Shown: piece by piece, positions 35,028 to 43,220 of the stretch
Layout: the number at the start of each line of letters is the position of its first letter
Position numbering within the stretch: the stretch's first letter is position 1
From: Sporomusaceae bacterium UBA7701
Lineage (GTDB): Bacteria > Bacillota > Negativicutes > Sporomusales > UBA7701
Length of the DNA stretch: 64,000 nucleotides
Direction of reading: 5' to 3'
Assembly (NCBI GenBank): GCA_002482545.1
Contig: DLGF01000009.1
Coordinates: 1 to 64,000, forward strand
Notes under the pieces: model-generated
Databases searched by the model: none
What the model was told of the DNA's origin: nothing
The model's input: the letters and a program-made list of their open reading frames with translations, nothing else
Made by a program: the position numbers and the translations under genes

Positions 35028-36935
35028 TCAGTTGGCTGCTAAAGGTTTAAGATAAATTACCGCCAGCGGCGGAAGGGTCAGGCTCAGAGAATGGGGCTGG
35101 TTGTGCCAGGGCTTGGCTTCACTGTTCAGGGGACCGCTATTTTGTTGGCCCGATCCGCCGTACGACTCCCGGTCGCTGTTGAAGATTTCCCGGTACGCGC
35201 CGGCTGCGGGCACGCCGATGCGGTAAGCGTGGCGGACAACGGGGGTGAAGTTGCAGACCGCGATGATGTAATCGCCGGCGGTCTCCCCCTGCCGCAAAAA
35301 GGTGATGACGCTCTGGGTGTGGTCATGGGGATCGATCCAGGCAAAGCCCCGCCAGTCGCGGTCGATTTCCCACAGGCTGGGTTCCCGGCGGTACAGGTGA
35401 TTGAGGTCCCGGACATAGGTATGCAGCTTGCGGTGCAGCTCATAATCGAACAGCAGCCAGTCAAGCGCCTGCTGGTAGTCCCATTCCTTGAACTGCCCGA
35501 ATTCCCCGCCCATGAATAGCAGTTTTTTGCCGGGATGGGCCATCATATACCCGAACAGCATGCGCAGATTGGCGAACTTCTGCCAGTAATCGCCCGGCAT
35601 CTTGTCCAGGAGCGACTTTTTGCCATGGACAACTTCATCGTGGGACAGGGGAAGGATGAAATTTTCCGAGAAAGCATAAAAAAAGGAAAAGGTGACGAGG
35701 TCATGGGACCAGCGGCGGTAGATCGGGTCCATGGCGGCATACTTCAGCATGTCGTTCATCCAGCCCATGTTCCACTTGTAGTTGAAGCCCAGCCCCCCCA
35801 CATCGGTCGGCCAGGTAACCATCGGCCAGGCGGTCGATTCCTCGGCGATCATGAGGGTGGCGGGAAACTTGCCGAACACGGCCTCATTGACCTTCTTCAG
35901 AAAGGCCATGGCGTCGAGATTGCCGTTGCCGCCATAATGATTGGGAATCCAGTTGCCCTCTTTCCGGCCATAGTCCAGATACAGCATATTGGCGACAGCG
36001 TCCACCCTCAGCCCGTCAATATGATATACCTCCAGCCAGAACAAGGCGTTGGACAGCAGGAAACTCCATACTTCCCGGCGGCCGAAATCAAAATTGGCGG
36101 TCCCCCAGTCGGGGTTCTCCCCCCTTTCCGGCCAGCCGCTCTCATAGACCGGCGAGCCGTCGAACCGCCACAATCCATGGCAGTCCTTGCAAAAATGGCC
36201 GGGGACCCAGTCGAGGATGACACCGATTCCCCGCTGGTGGCAGCGGTCGACAAAGTACTTGAAATCGCCCGGGCTGCCGTACCGGCTGGTGACGGCGTAA
36301 TAGCCGGTGGCCTGATAACCCCATGAACCGCCGAAGGGATGCTCCACCACCGGCATCAGTTCGATATGGGTATATCCCATATCAGCGACATAATCCACCA
36401 GTTCCCCGGCCAGTTCCCGGTAGGAGAGAAGGCCCCCGTCGGCCTTGCGGCGCCAGGAACCCAGGTGAACCTCATAGATATTGACCGGTCCGGAATAGAG
36501 GGCCTGGGCCTTTTTTCCCTGCTGCCACCGATCATCCTGCCATATGTAATCCTCCAGCGAATGGACCCGGGATGCGGTCCCGGGAAGGAGTTCGGCCCGG
36601 AAGGCGTAAGGATCGGCTTTCATGAACCGCTGGCCGGCCTGGCTGCATATTTCGTATTTGTACGGCTCGCCTTCGCCCAGGCCGGGAATAAACAGCGACC
36701 ACAGCCCCAGGGGAAGGCGCTCCATCCTGTGCCGGTCCCCCCGCCAGCCGTTGAAATCGCCGACCACGCTCACCTCCTGGGCACAGGGCGCCCACACCGC
36801 GAACCGAACGCCGGCTCGGCCCCTTTCGGTTGTCAAATGGGCGCCAAGCAGCCGGTAAGCATTGCAGTGGCTCCCTTCATGGAAAAGATATCGATTGTAG
36901 TCGTCAAGCGGCAGTATCTGCACTATGCTGTCCAA
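35028..36935 (-). CDS. glgB: 1,4-alpha-glucan branching enzyme
   Basis: A GH13 enzyme of about 635 residues that introduces alpha-1,6 branches. A CBM48-type N-terminal domain (FAVWAPCAQEVSVVGDFNGW) precedes the barrel, which shows DWVPGHF, the nucleophile region DGLRVDAVANMLYLDYGRK, the acid/base glutamate in LMIAEESTAWP, and LPLSHDEVVHGKKS. The first gene of the glycogen operon. The start is uncertain: an ATG at 36959 has GAGG directly abutting it, while a TTG at 36935 has AGAGGG six bases upstream and is chosen here. A hairpin at 36978-37002 lies in the leader. Confidence 0.92.
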   Translation of the reverse strand: MDSIVQILPLDDYNRYLFHEGSHCNAYRLLGAHLTTERGRAGVRFAVWAPCAQEVSVVGDFNGWRGDRHRMERLPLGLWSLFIPGLGEGEPYKYEICSQAGQRFMKADPYAFRAELLPGTASRVHSLEDYIWQDDRWQQGKKAQALYSGPVNIYEVHLGSWRRKADGGLLSYRELAGELVDYVADMGYTHIELMPVVEHPFGGSWGYQATGYYAVTSRYGSPGDFKYFVDRCHQRGIGVILDWVPGHFCKDCHGLWRFDGSPVYESGWPERGENPDWGTANFDFGRREVWSFLLSNALFWLEVYHIDGLRVDAVANMLYLDYGRKEGNWIPNHYGGNGNLDAMAFLKKVNEAVFGKFPATLMIAEESTAWPMVTWPTDVGGLGFNYKWNMGWMNDMLKYAAMDPIYRRWSHDLVTFSFFYAFSENFILPLSHDEVVHGKKSLLDKMPGDYWQKFANLRMLFGYMMAHPGKKLLFMGGEFGQFKEWDYQQALDWLLFDYELHRKLHTYVRDLNHLYRREPSLWEIDRDWRGFAWIDPHDHTQSVITFLRQGETAGDYIIAVCNFTPVVRHAYRIGVPAAGAYREIFNSDRESYGGSGQQNSGPLNSEAKPWHNQPHSLSLTLPPLAVIYLKPLAAN

Positions 36936-36977
36936 GCCCCGCCCTCTTAGTTTTGGCATCCTCAGCCAGGATAAAGC

Positions 36978-37002
36978 CGACTGGGGCGTTCCGCCCCAAT
37001 CG
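36978..37002 (-). promoter_or_regulatory. Tight hairpin in the glgB leader
   Basis: CGACTGGGGCG (36978-36988) pairs with CGCCCCAATCG (36992-37002) over a three-base loop, with one G-U wobble on the minus strand. It is not followed by U residues. It may affect glgB translation or mRNA stability. Confidence 0.45.
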
Positions 37003-37119
37003 TAATTTATTGTGTGCAGTAATAACTGGTTTAATCCCCTCGCCGCAGGGCAACTGCAGAAAAATCCTCCGCCGGTGATAAATCCATGTCAAAGGTATCG
37101 GCGCAGTCACAAACCAAAA

Positions 37120-37144
37120 GGCCGGGCGAAAAAACCGCCCGGCC
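37120..37144 (-). terminator. Terminator of the efflux operon
   Basis: GGCCGGGCG (37120-37128) pairs perfectly with CGCCCGGCC (37136-37144). On the minus strand the stem is followed by TTTTGGTTTG. It lies 29 bases after the stop of the permease gene. Confidence 0.85.
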
Positions 37145-37173
37145 GGAAACTGTCAGGAATAGCCTGTATTCTT

Positions 37174-38388
37174 CTATTCGTAACGCAGCGCGTCGATGGG
37201 GTCGAGCAGCGCCGCCTTCCGCGCCGGATAAATGCCGAAGAACAGCCCGATAAGCACGGAAAAGCCGAAAGCGGTGACAATGGCCAGCGACGAAATAACC
37301 GTGTTCCAGCCGGCAACGGCGGAAATGATGTAGGAGGCGCCAACTCCCAGGCCTATCCCCATCAGGCCGCCGACGACCCCGATCACGATGGCCTCGATGA
37401 GAAACTGGAGCAGGATATTGCCGTACCGTGCGCCGAGCGCCTTGCGGATGCCGATTTCCCTTGTCCGCTCGGTCACTGAGACCAGCATGATGTTCATAAT
37501 CCCGATGCCGCCGACCAGCAGCGATATTGCGGCAATGACGCCGAGCAGCAGGGTGATGGTGTCGGTGGCCTCGGTCGCAGTCGCCATGACCGCCACCATG
37601 TTTTGGACGCGGAAATCATCCGGCACGTTGGCGGCGAGGTTGTGCCGCTGCCTAAGAAGCGACGTGACATCTTCCTGCACCTGGTCGATCGTCTCGCTGC
37701 TGGCGGCCTGGATGTTGATGTTCTGGACGTAGGTGATGCCCAGCAGCCTTTCTTGCGCGGTGGTTATCGGGACGAGAATGACATCGTCCTGGTCCATCCC
37801 TCCGGCTGACTGGCCCTTGCTGCCCAGGACCCCCACAACCCGGAAGGGAGCTTTGTTGATCCGGATGGTCTTTCCGACCGGGCTGACGCCGCTGAACAGA
37901 TTGTCGGCGGTCGTCTTGCCCAGCACCGCCACCCGGGCCCGGGCCTCGCTGTCCTGGCTGGTAAAAAAGCCGCCTTCCTCAACGGTGAAATTGCGAATAT
38001 CCAGATACTCCGGCGTGGTCCCCTGAACGCTGGTCGTCCAGTTTTGGTTGCCGTATACGATCTGGTACTGCCGGCTTACCATCGGAGCGACCAGGGTCAC
38101 GCCCTGCACCTGGCGGGCTATCGCCGTCGCGTCTTTGGCCGTCAGCGTAATGCCCGAGCCGGCGGCTTGCCTCGATCCCCCCTGGGAAGCCGCTCCCGGG
38201 CTGACAATGAGGAGATTGCTGCCCAGTCCGGCGATGGAGCTTTGCACCTTATCCCTTACTCCCATGCCGATCGAAACCATGGCGATGACCGCGCCGACGC
38301 CGATGATGATGCCGAGCATGGTGAGAATCGACCGCAGCTTGTTGGCTTTCAGCCCTTCCAGGGCAATCATGATGCTTTCGACCAACAT
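37174..38388 (-). CDS. MacB-type ABC transporter permease
   Basis: A 404-residue FtsX/MacB-family membrane protein. An N-terminal helix (LRSILTMLGIIIGVGAVIAM) is followed by a large extracytoplasmic domain of about 220 residues (MacB_PCD). Three C-terminal membrane helices contain GGIGIMNIMLVSVTERTREIGIRKALGAR, the FtsX signature. It works with the separate ATPase just upstream; in enteric MacB the two are fused. With the adaptor and TolC genes it would form a tripartite pump or exporter across both membranes. Substrate unknown; macrolides, peptides or siderophores are typical for the family. Confidence 0.92.
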   Translation of the reverse strand: MLVESIMIALEGLKANKLRSILTMLGIIIGVGAVIAMVSIGMGVRDKVQSSIAGLGSNLLIVSPGAASQGGSRQAAGSGITLTAKDATAIARQVQGVTLVAPMVSRQYQIVYGNQNWTTSVQGTTPEYLDIRNFTVEEGGFFTSQDSEARARVAVLGKTTADNLFSGVSPVGKTIRINKAPFRVVGVLGSKGQSAGGMDQDDVILVPITTAQERLLGITYVQNINIQAASSETIDQVQEDVTSLLRQRHNLAANVPDDFRVQNMVAVMATATEATDTITLLLGVIAAISLLVGGIGIMNIMLVSVTERTREIGIRKALGARYGNILLQFLIEAIVIGVVGGLMGIGLGVGASYIISAVAGWNTVISSLAIVTAFGFSVLIGLFFGIYPARKAALLDPIDALRYE

Positions 38389-38393
38389 TCGCT

Positions 38394-39080
38394 TTACCCC
38401 GCTTTCCTTTCGTCCCGGACGATCTGCCCGTCCCGGACGGTGACGACCCTGCGGGCGTTCTCGGCAATATCCGGCTCGTGGGTTACCAGAACGATGGTCC
38501 GGCCTTGGGCGTTGAGCTGCCGGAAAATCTCCATAACCTCGTTGGAAGACTTGGTATCCAGGTTGCCGGTCGGTTCGTCGGCCATAACAATCGTCGGGTC
38601 GTTCACCAGCGCCCGGGCGATGGCTACCCGCTGCCGCTGGCCGCCGGACAGTTCGTTCGGGCGGTGGTCCATCCGGGTATCCAGCCCCACCATCGCCAGA
38701 GACCTGGAGGCCCTGACGATGCGTTCAGCCTTCTCCACCCCCGCGTAGACCAGCGGCAGGGCGACGTTCTGCAAGGCCGACATCCGCGGCAGTAAATTAA
38801 AGCTCTGGAAGACAAAACCGATTTTTTTATTGCGGGTCACGGCCAGTTCATCGTCGCTCAGGGTAGCCACTTCCTGGCCGTCCAGCCGGTAGGAGCCGCT
38901 GGTGGGACGGTCGAGGCAGCCGAGAATATTCATAAGGGTGGACTTGCCGGAGCCGGACGGCCCCATAATGGCCGTAAATTCTCCGCCGGCGATGGCCAAG
39001 GACACTCCGTCCAGAGCATGGACCACATTGTCCCCCATTTGATAGATCTTTTTGATATCGGAAAGGGAGATGGCTTCCAT
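38394..39080 (-). CDS. MacB/LolD-type ABC transporter ATP-binding protein
   Basis: A 228-residue ATPase. Walker A is MGPSGSGKST, the signature motif LSGGQRQRVAIARAL, Walker B IVMADEPTGNLD, and the switch histidine lies in VLVTHEPDIAENA. Start at ATG 39080 (MEAISLSDIKKIYQ), with GGTGAT upstream; the longer frame overlaps the adaptor gene and has no ribosome site. It lies 10 bases after the adaptor and 5 bases before the permease, so subunits are made together. ATP hydrolysis drives the mechanotransmission cycle typical of MacB-type exporters. Confidence 0.94.
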   Translation of the reverse strand: MEAISLSDIKKIYQMGDNVVHALDGVSLAIAGGEFTAIMGPSGSGKSTLMNILGCLDRPTSGSYRLDGQEVATLSDDELAVTRNKKIGFVFQSFNLLPRMSALQNVALPLVYAGVEKAERIVRASRSLAMVGLDTRMDHRPNELSGGQRQRVAIARALVNDPTIVMADEPTGNLDTKSSNEVMEIFRQLNAQGRTIVLVTHEPDIAENARRVVTVRDGQIVRDERKAG

Positions 39081-39090
39081 TACGATCACC

Positions 39091-40179
39091 TTACCTTCCC
39101 GGCGTGCGGAACATGCCACCGCCGCCGGAATTTCTCGGGCTGCTCTGCTGCTTGACCTGCGGAATGAAAACCTCGTCGCCTTCGGCCAGGCCGGTCAGGA
39201 TTTCTATCTTTTCCTCGCTGCTCAGGCCGGTGGTAACCGTTACATTCTGGGTTTTGCCCTGCTTCAGCACCATGACATACTGCTGGCCGTTATTGGTTTT
39301 CACCGCCGTCAGCGGCAGGGTAAGCGCAGCCTCCCGCTCCGCGATATGGATCGAAACCCGCGCGGTCATCGTCGGTTTCAGGACATCGCCCCCGCCGTCC
39401 ACGTCCACGGTGACGTTATAGTAAACCACGTTCTGCTGAATATTGGCTTTCGCCGAAACGAGGGAAACAACGCCGGTGAAGACTTTGCCCGGATAGGTGT
39501 CGACCGTGAACGATACCTTCTGGCCCGTGGCCACTTTGCCGATATCGGACTCATCCACCTGGACATCGATCTGCATTTTCGACATATCGGCCACGGTCAT
39601 CAACACCATCGGCGTGGAGATGCCCGGGGCCACCGTCTGCCCGGCCGGAATCGGCTTGCCGATGACGACTCCGTTGATGGGAGCGCGGATTACCGTGTCG
39701 TTCAATTGGGAAATGGCGTCGTCATAGCTGGCCTTGGCTACATTATAATCGGTCCGTGACGCGTCCAGCTGCTGGTCGGATACCGCCCCGATCGCCTGGA
39801 GGCGCTGGTTGCGCTCATAGTTGGCGGATGCGTCCGCGAGCCTCGCCCTGGCCTGGGAAACCTGGGCCTGCAGGTGGGTATCGTCCAGTTCCAGCAGTAC
39901 CTGGCCGGCTTGGACGCGGTCATTCTCATTCACCTTTACTTCCCGCACCAGGCCGGTTATTTTTGAACTGATGTCGACCATATTCAGGGGCTTGATGGTC
40001 CCGGTGGCCGAAACCACCGAAGTGATGGTGTCGCGGGTAACTCCCACCGTTTGGCCGTCAGGGGCCTGGGGCTGGCGGGAAGCCTGAAGGGTGCTGGCCG
40101 CGACCGCTATCAAAACCGCCCCCAGTCCTGCGACAAACCAATATTTATAACGGGATACCTTGCGCCATATCGCGGACAT
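39091..40179 (-). CDS. MacA-like periplasmic adaptor (HlyD/RND family)
   Basis: A 362-residue membrane-fusion protein. An N-terminal membrane anchor (residues ~12-32) precedes a barrel-sandwich (lipoyl-like) domain with VSATGTIKPLNMVDISSKITG, a helical hairpin (ARARLADASANYERNQRLQAIGAVSDQQLD) and beta-barrel/membrane-proximal domains. The C-terminal tail is glycine-rich. It bridges the MacB-type permease and TolC. It is translated from an ATG 19 bases after the TolC stop. The hairpin is short, as in MacA-type rather than HlyD-type adaptors. Confidence 0.92.
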   Translation of the reverse strand: MSAIWRKVSRYKYWFVAGLGAVLIAVAASTLQASRQPQAPDGQTVGVTRDTITSVVSATGTIKPLNMVDISSKITGLVREVKVNENDRVQAGQVLLELDDTHLQAQVSQARARLADASANYERNQRLQAIGAVSDQQLDASRTDYNVAKASYDDAISQLNDTVIRAPINGVVIGKPIPAGQTVAPGISTPMVLMTVADMSKMQIDVQVDESDIGKVATGQKVSFTVDTYPGKVFTGVVSLVSAKANIQQNVVYYNVTVDVDGGGDVLKPTMTARVSIHIAEREAALTLPLTAVKTNNGQQYVMVLKQGKTQNVTVTTGLSSEEKIEILTGLAEGDEVFIPQVKQQSSPRNSGGGGMFRTPGR

Positions 40180-40198
40180 GAAACTACCTCCAGTGAAT

Positions 40199-41470
40199 TC
40201 AGTTTTTCCCTATCGCCTTGTCCAGTTTGGCCTTGTTTACGTTGTAATCATACAAAGCCTGGGTATAGTTGGTGTTAGCCTGGGTTTGGGCCAGTTGGGC
40301 GTCGATAACGTCCAGGTTTGTGCCTGCCCCGGCGTTGTATCTGGTCTGGGCGATCTTCAGATCTTCCACGGCTTTGTCCACAGCTACTTTGGAGGTTTCA
40401 ATCCGCTTCTCCGCCTCTTTCATGCTGAGATAGGCCTGCCGGACTTCCAGCTCAATGCTGTCGCGGGTCTGGCGGTCCATTTGGCCGGCCTTGTCGGCGG
40501 CCGTCTCGGCCTGCCTGATTTTGGACTTGGTCAGGCCCATGTCAAAGACGTTCCAGTTGGCGGTTACTCCCACCGACCAGTTGCTGTCGTCGCCGGGGAA
40601 ATCCGGGCCGCTCCAGCCCTGGCTGCCGCTGAGCGAAACCGTCGGCAGCCTGCCGCTATCAGCGGCTTTAACGCCGGCTTTGGCGGCGGCGATGCTGTTT
40701 TGGGACTGACCGATTTCCGGCCGGTTGCTCAGGGCTTGTTGAATGCTGTCCTCCAGCGCCCCGTCATATTGGACATAAGCCAGTTCATCTTTCAGCACGC
40801 TCTGGCTGTCCAGCGGCTCCCCGATGATATTGTTCAGGGCCGCATGGGCCACATCATAGCTGTTTTGCGCCTTGGTCAGGTTTTGCTGGGCATTGGCCAG
40901 TTCGACCTCGGACCGGAGCACATCCGCCTTGGCGACGGTCCCGGCCTCGTACTGGGCCTGAACCTGGTTCAAGTGTTCGGTCAGGTTGGCGACCGACTGC
41001 TGATTGACCTTTACCATATTCCCGGCTTGCAGCACATTGTAGTAAGCGGTGGTAGTATCCAGCTTGAGCTGTTGCCGGGCTTTCGTCACACCCAGTTCGG
41101 CAGAGTCGGCGTTCTTTTCGGCCTGCTCGATCAGCGCCTCGGTGCGGCCGCCGGTGTACAGCGGCCAGCTGAGCCGGATCGAAGAATTGAAATTGTCGCC
41201 GGAAGGCAGATCCGGGCCGCTCTGGCCGCGGGTGCCGCTGGAGTTGAGCGATAGGGACGGCCCATTGGAGGCTTGCGCTTCCTTGACGCCCCAGGCCGCC
41301 TTTTCTTTGTCGCTGACAGCGATGCTGATCGACGGGTTATTTTTCAGCGCCATGGCGACGCTGTCGTCGAGGCTGATTTCCGGCGCTGCGAACGCCGTCA
41401 TGGTTTGCAGCAAAGTAAAGCCGAGTCCGATCGTGGCAACGAGATGTTTATCCCAAGCCCGTTTGGCCAT
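40199..41470 (-). CDS. TolC-family outer-membrane efflux protein
   Basis: A 423-residue outer-membrane channel protein. A signal peptide (about residues 1-28, ending TMTAFA) is followed by two TolC/OEP repeats rich in long coiled-coil helices, for example EVELANAQQNLTKAQNSYDVA and KAVEDLKIAQTRYNAGAGTN. The second half repeats the first, as usual. It is the first gene of the efflux operon. The start has AGGAGG. A good promoter (41536-41563) and a 7-bp dyad (41493-41508) lie just upstream. It requires an outer membrane. Confidence 0.93.
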   Translation of the reverse strand: MAKRAWDKHLVATIGLGFTLLQTMTAFAAPEISLDDSVAMALKNNPSISIAVSDKEKAAWGVKEAQASNGPSLSLNSSGTRGQSGPDLPSGDNFNSSIRLSWPLYTGGRTEALIEQAEKNADSAELGVTKARQQLKLDTTTAYYNVLQAGNMVKVNQQSVANLTEHLNQVQAQYEAGTVAKADVLRSEVELANAQQNLTKAQNSYDVAHAALNNIIGEPLDSQSVLKDELAYVQYDGALEDSIQQALSNRPEIGQSQNSIAAAKAGVKAADSGRLPTVSLSGSQGWSGPDFPGDDSNWSVGVTANWNVFDMGLTKSKIRQAETAADKAGQMDRQTRDSIELEVRQAYLSMKEAEKRIETSKVAVDKAVEDLKIAQTRYNAGAGTNLDVIDAQLAQTQANTNYTQALYDYNVNKAKLDKAIGKN

Positions 41471-41492
41471 TGTGTAATTCCTCCTATTGTGA

Positions 41493-41508
41493 GACCGACC
41501 AGTCGGTC
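41493..41508. promoter_or_regulatory. Dyad operator upstream of the efflux operon
   Basis: GACCGAC-CA-GTCGGTC, perfect 7-bp arms with a two-base centre, lies between the promoter and the tolC start. The form is typical of TetR/AcrR-type operators. The only regulator gene nearby is PadR-type. Confidence 0.55.
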
Positions 41509-41535
41509 AGTTATCGTTTTCTTTATTCTGTGTTA

Positions 41536-41563
41536 GTTATAGCATGACAGGTATTTGTGACAA
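41536..41563 (-). promoter_or_regulatory. Promoter of the efflux operon
   Basis: On the minus strand TTGTCA (41563-41558) is followed after 16 bases by TATAAC (41541-41536). It is placed 65 bases before the tolC start, with the dyad operator between them. Confidence 0.65.
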
Positions 41564-41721
41564 GGCGATGACACCCGACATCTAACGGTTCTTACTGCCC
41601 CAGTGCCGGCGGATTGACAAAATGCTCTGATCCCGGCGTCGCCGGAAGCTTGCCGCCCGGCGCTAATCCTCAGCCGTTTTCCCCGGCGGAACTTTTTCTC
41701 ACTGGCTTTTTTCACTCCTGT

Positions 41722-42081
41722 CTATTCCTCGAATAAGTACTGGCGGATCGCCGCCTGCTTGCGCTCAATCGCGAGGAATTTGTCGCGGACCGGCTCGTTA
41801 AGTTCTTCCAGATAGGCCAGCCCCCGCGCGGTTATCGTGTATACCCGCCTCCCCCTTTTGGCCGGATTCTCCCGGGTTCCCGCGACCAACCCGTCTTCTT
41901 CCATATCCCGCAGCAACGGATACAAAAAATTGGGATTGGGGCGGAGCCCTCCAAAAGTCCGCTGTTTAATGTGGTCCGCAATCTGGTTGCCATAAGCCGA
42001 AGTCTGGCGAAGCGTTTTGAGGATGAATAAAGCAGTGATACTCTTGATCCAGGTTTTCGGTTCGTGCCTTACAGGCGGCAT
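41722..42081 (-). CDS. PadR-family transcriptional regulator
   Basis: A 119-residue winged-helix protein. TWIKSITALFILKTLRQTSAYGNQIADHIKQ is the N-terminal helix-turn-helix region. NPNFLYPLLRDMEEDGLVAG holds the recognition helix and RRVYTITARGLAYLEEL the wing, followed by a short C-terminal dimerisation helix, which makes it a PadR-s2-like small regulator. The ATG at 42081 with AGAGGTGGG upstream is chosen over the frame to 42120. It is encoded upstream of the efflux operon on the same strand, with its own gap of 250 bases. Repression of the tolC-macAB genes and induction by their substrates is the usual PadR arrangement, but is not proven here. Confidence 0.88.
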   Translation of the reverse strand: MPPVRHEPKTWIKSITALFILKTLRQTSAYGNQIADHIKQRTFGGLRPNPNFLYPLLRDMEEDGLVAGTRENPAKRGRRVYTITARGLAYLEELNEPVRDKFLAIERKQAAIRQYLFEE

Positions 42082-42220
42082 AGGCCCACCTCTTTTTAGT
42101 TTACATAATTTATTGGACAAACTTAATATTAATAACTTTTGGCGCCTCCGTCAAACTGAGTATTATGTTAAATCAGGAAGATGCTGGGCGCTTTTCCAGA
42201 TGCCCGGAAACATAGAGAAA

Positions 42221-42238
42221 ACCCGGCTTGCGCCGGGT
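42221..42238 (-). terminator. Second of two tandem terminators
   Basis: ACCCGGC (42221-42227) pairs with GCCGGGT (42232-42238) over TTGC. On the minus strand TTTCTC follows. With the next hairpin it seals off transcription from the small membrane protein gene. Confidence 0.65.
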
Positions 42239-42265
42239 CCAGCCTAGGTCGTATTCACGGCAAAA

Positions 42266-42285
42266 AGCCGCCCTTCCGGGCGGCT
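42266..42285 (-). terminator. First of two tandem terminators
   Basis: AGCCGCCC pairs with GGGCGGCT over a TTCC loop and is followed on the minus strand by TTTTTG. It lies 15 bases after the stop of the small membrane protein gene. Confidence 0.85.
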
Positions 42286-42300
42286 CTGCCTTATCGCACG

Positions 42301-42552
42301 TTATATAAGTTCCGTGATCACCGCCACGAACAATAAGCTTGTCAGCACAATTCCGACATACTGCGACCTCCGTCCCGCCCAGCCGGCTTCGCGTCGGCTG
42401 AGGACTATATGCACGGTTTGGGCGATGAAGGACAATCCCAGCGTCACGGCCATCGCCCAGCTTCGCAGCTGGCCGTTGAGAACGAGCAACAAAACGGAAA
42501 CTAGCAGCAGCAGCCGCGCATACCCCCAAAACTTGACTGACCGAATATCCAT
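42301..42552 (-). CDS. Small integral membrane protein, unknown function
   Basis: An 83-residue protein with three predicted membrane segments: about residues 10-26 (YARLLLLVSVLLLVLNG), 32-50 (AMAVTLGLSFIAQTVHIVL) and 65-82 (YVGIVLTSLLFVAVITEL). The loop between the last two is basic (SRREAGWAGRRS), which places it in the cytoplasm. The start has AAGGAG. It is a single-gene unit ended by tandem terminators. Family not recognised. Confidence 0.72.
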   Translation of the reverse strand: MDIRSVKFWGYARLLLLVSVLLLVLNGQLRSWAMAVTLGLSFIAQTVHIVLSRREAGWAGRRSQYVGIVLTSLLFVAVITELI

Positions 42553-42644
42553 CGTATCGCTCCTTGAAATACCAAATACCTAGTCATAGTTCGCCGACCT
42601 GGCCCCATCTTCCTGTCTCTTCCTTCATGTTCGGTGCCTGCCGG

Positions 42645-43034
42645 TTAATCCGCAAACATATTCTCGCTGTACAAGCCTTCGTAGAAGGCCTCTTCCCACT
42701 GCGGCGGGGCTCCGTCTTGGCGGGAATACTGGTAGTCGGGGCTGAGGACTTCGTCATAGGCCCGCGCCAGCCGTTCGTCTATCCGGGCCCGCCCCCGGAC
42801 GCCCTCCAGAAAGCGCAAGCTTCGGAGCCCCAGCTCCCCCACGGTTTTTCGCACACTGGGATTGGTCAGATAGCTGAACTCGCGGCGATACTTGTCCACT
42901 CCGCCGAGCCTCGCCAATACGGCGACAAGCACCTGCCCCAGCAGAAAAAAATACTCCTCCCCGGATAGGATGGCGAACCTTCCGGCTGTCGCCAAACGTT
43001 CACGGAGAGCCTCCCGCAGCTGTTTTCCGTCCAT
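42645..43034 (-). CDS. Hypothetical protein
   Basis: A 129-residue soluble, mostly helical protein of unknown family. It has no signal peptide or membrane segment. Visible patches are SGEEYFFLLGQVLVAVLARLG near the N terminus and FLEGVRGRARIDERLARAYDEVL in the second half. GGTGAGG precedes the start. It lies between the pfkA terminator and the small membrane protein gene, and the 92-base gaps give no sign of an operon. No function is proposed. Confidence 0.65.
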   Translation of the reverse strand: MDGKQLREALRERLATAGRFAILSGEEYFFLLGQVLVAVLARLGGVDKYRREFSYLTNPSVRKTVGELGLRSLRFLEGVRGRARIDERLARAYDEVLSPDYQYSRQDGAPPQWEEAFYEGLYSENMFAD

Positions 43035-43171
43035 GTCTTTCCCTCACCTTTTCTCCGGCGGATTCCCCTCTGTTATTTGACGGCCGCGTCGAAAATACCT
43101 ACCGGCGGGAGCGGAAAAGCGTTGAATCGCTAGGATGATGGGGCGGCCCGGGGATTGCGCGCGATAAAAAG

Positions 43172-43204
43172 AAGCGGCGACCCGCCCGCCGCGGTCCGCC
43201 GCTT
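43172..43204 (-). terminator. Terminator of the ptsI-pfkA unit
   Basis: AAGCGGCG (43172-43179) pairs with CGCCGCTT (43197-43204). On the minus strand CTTTTTA follows directly. It begins 17 bases after the pfkA stop. Confidence 0.8.
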
Positions 43205-43220
43205 CCCGTGCCGCACGGAA

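Noticed and set aside
41533..41715. 60-codon minus-strand frame after padR
   Set aside because: It covers the promoter of the efflux operon, is strongly basic and low in complexity, and has a poor ribosome site.
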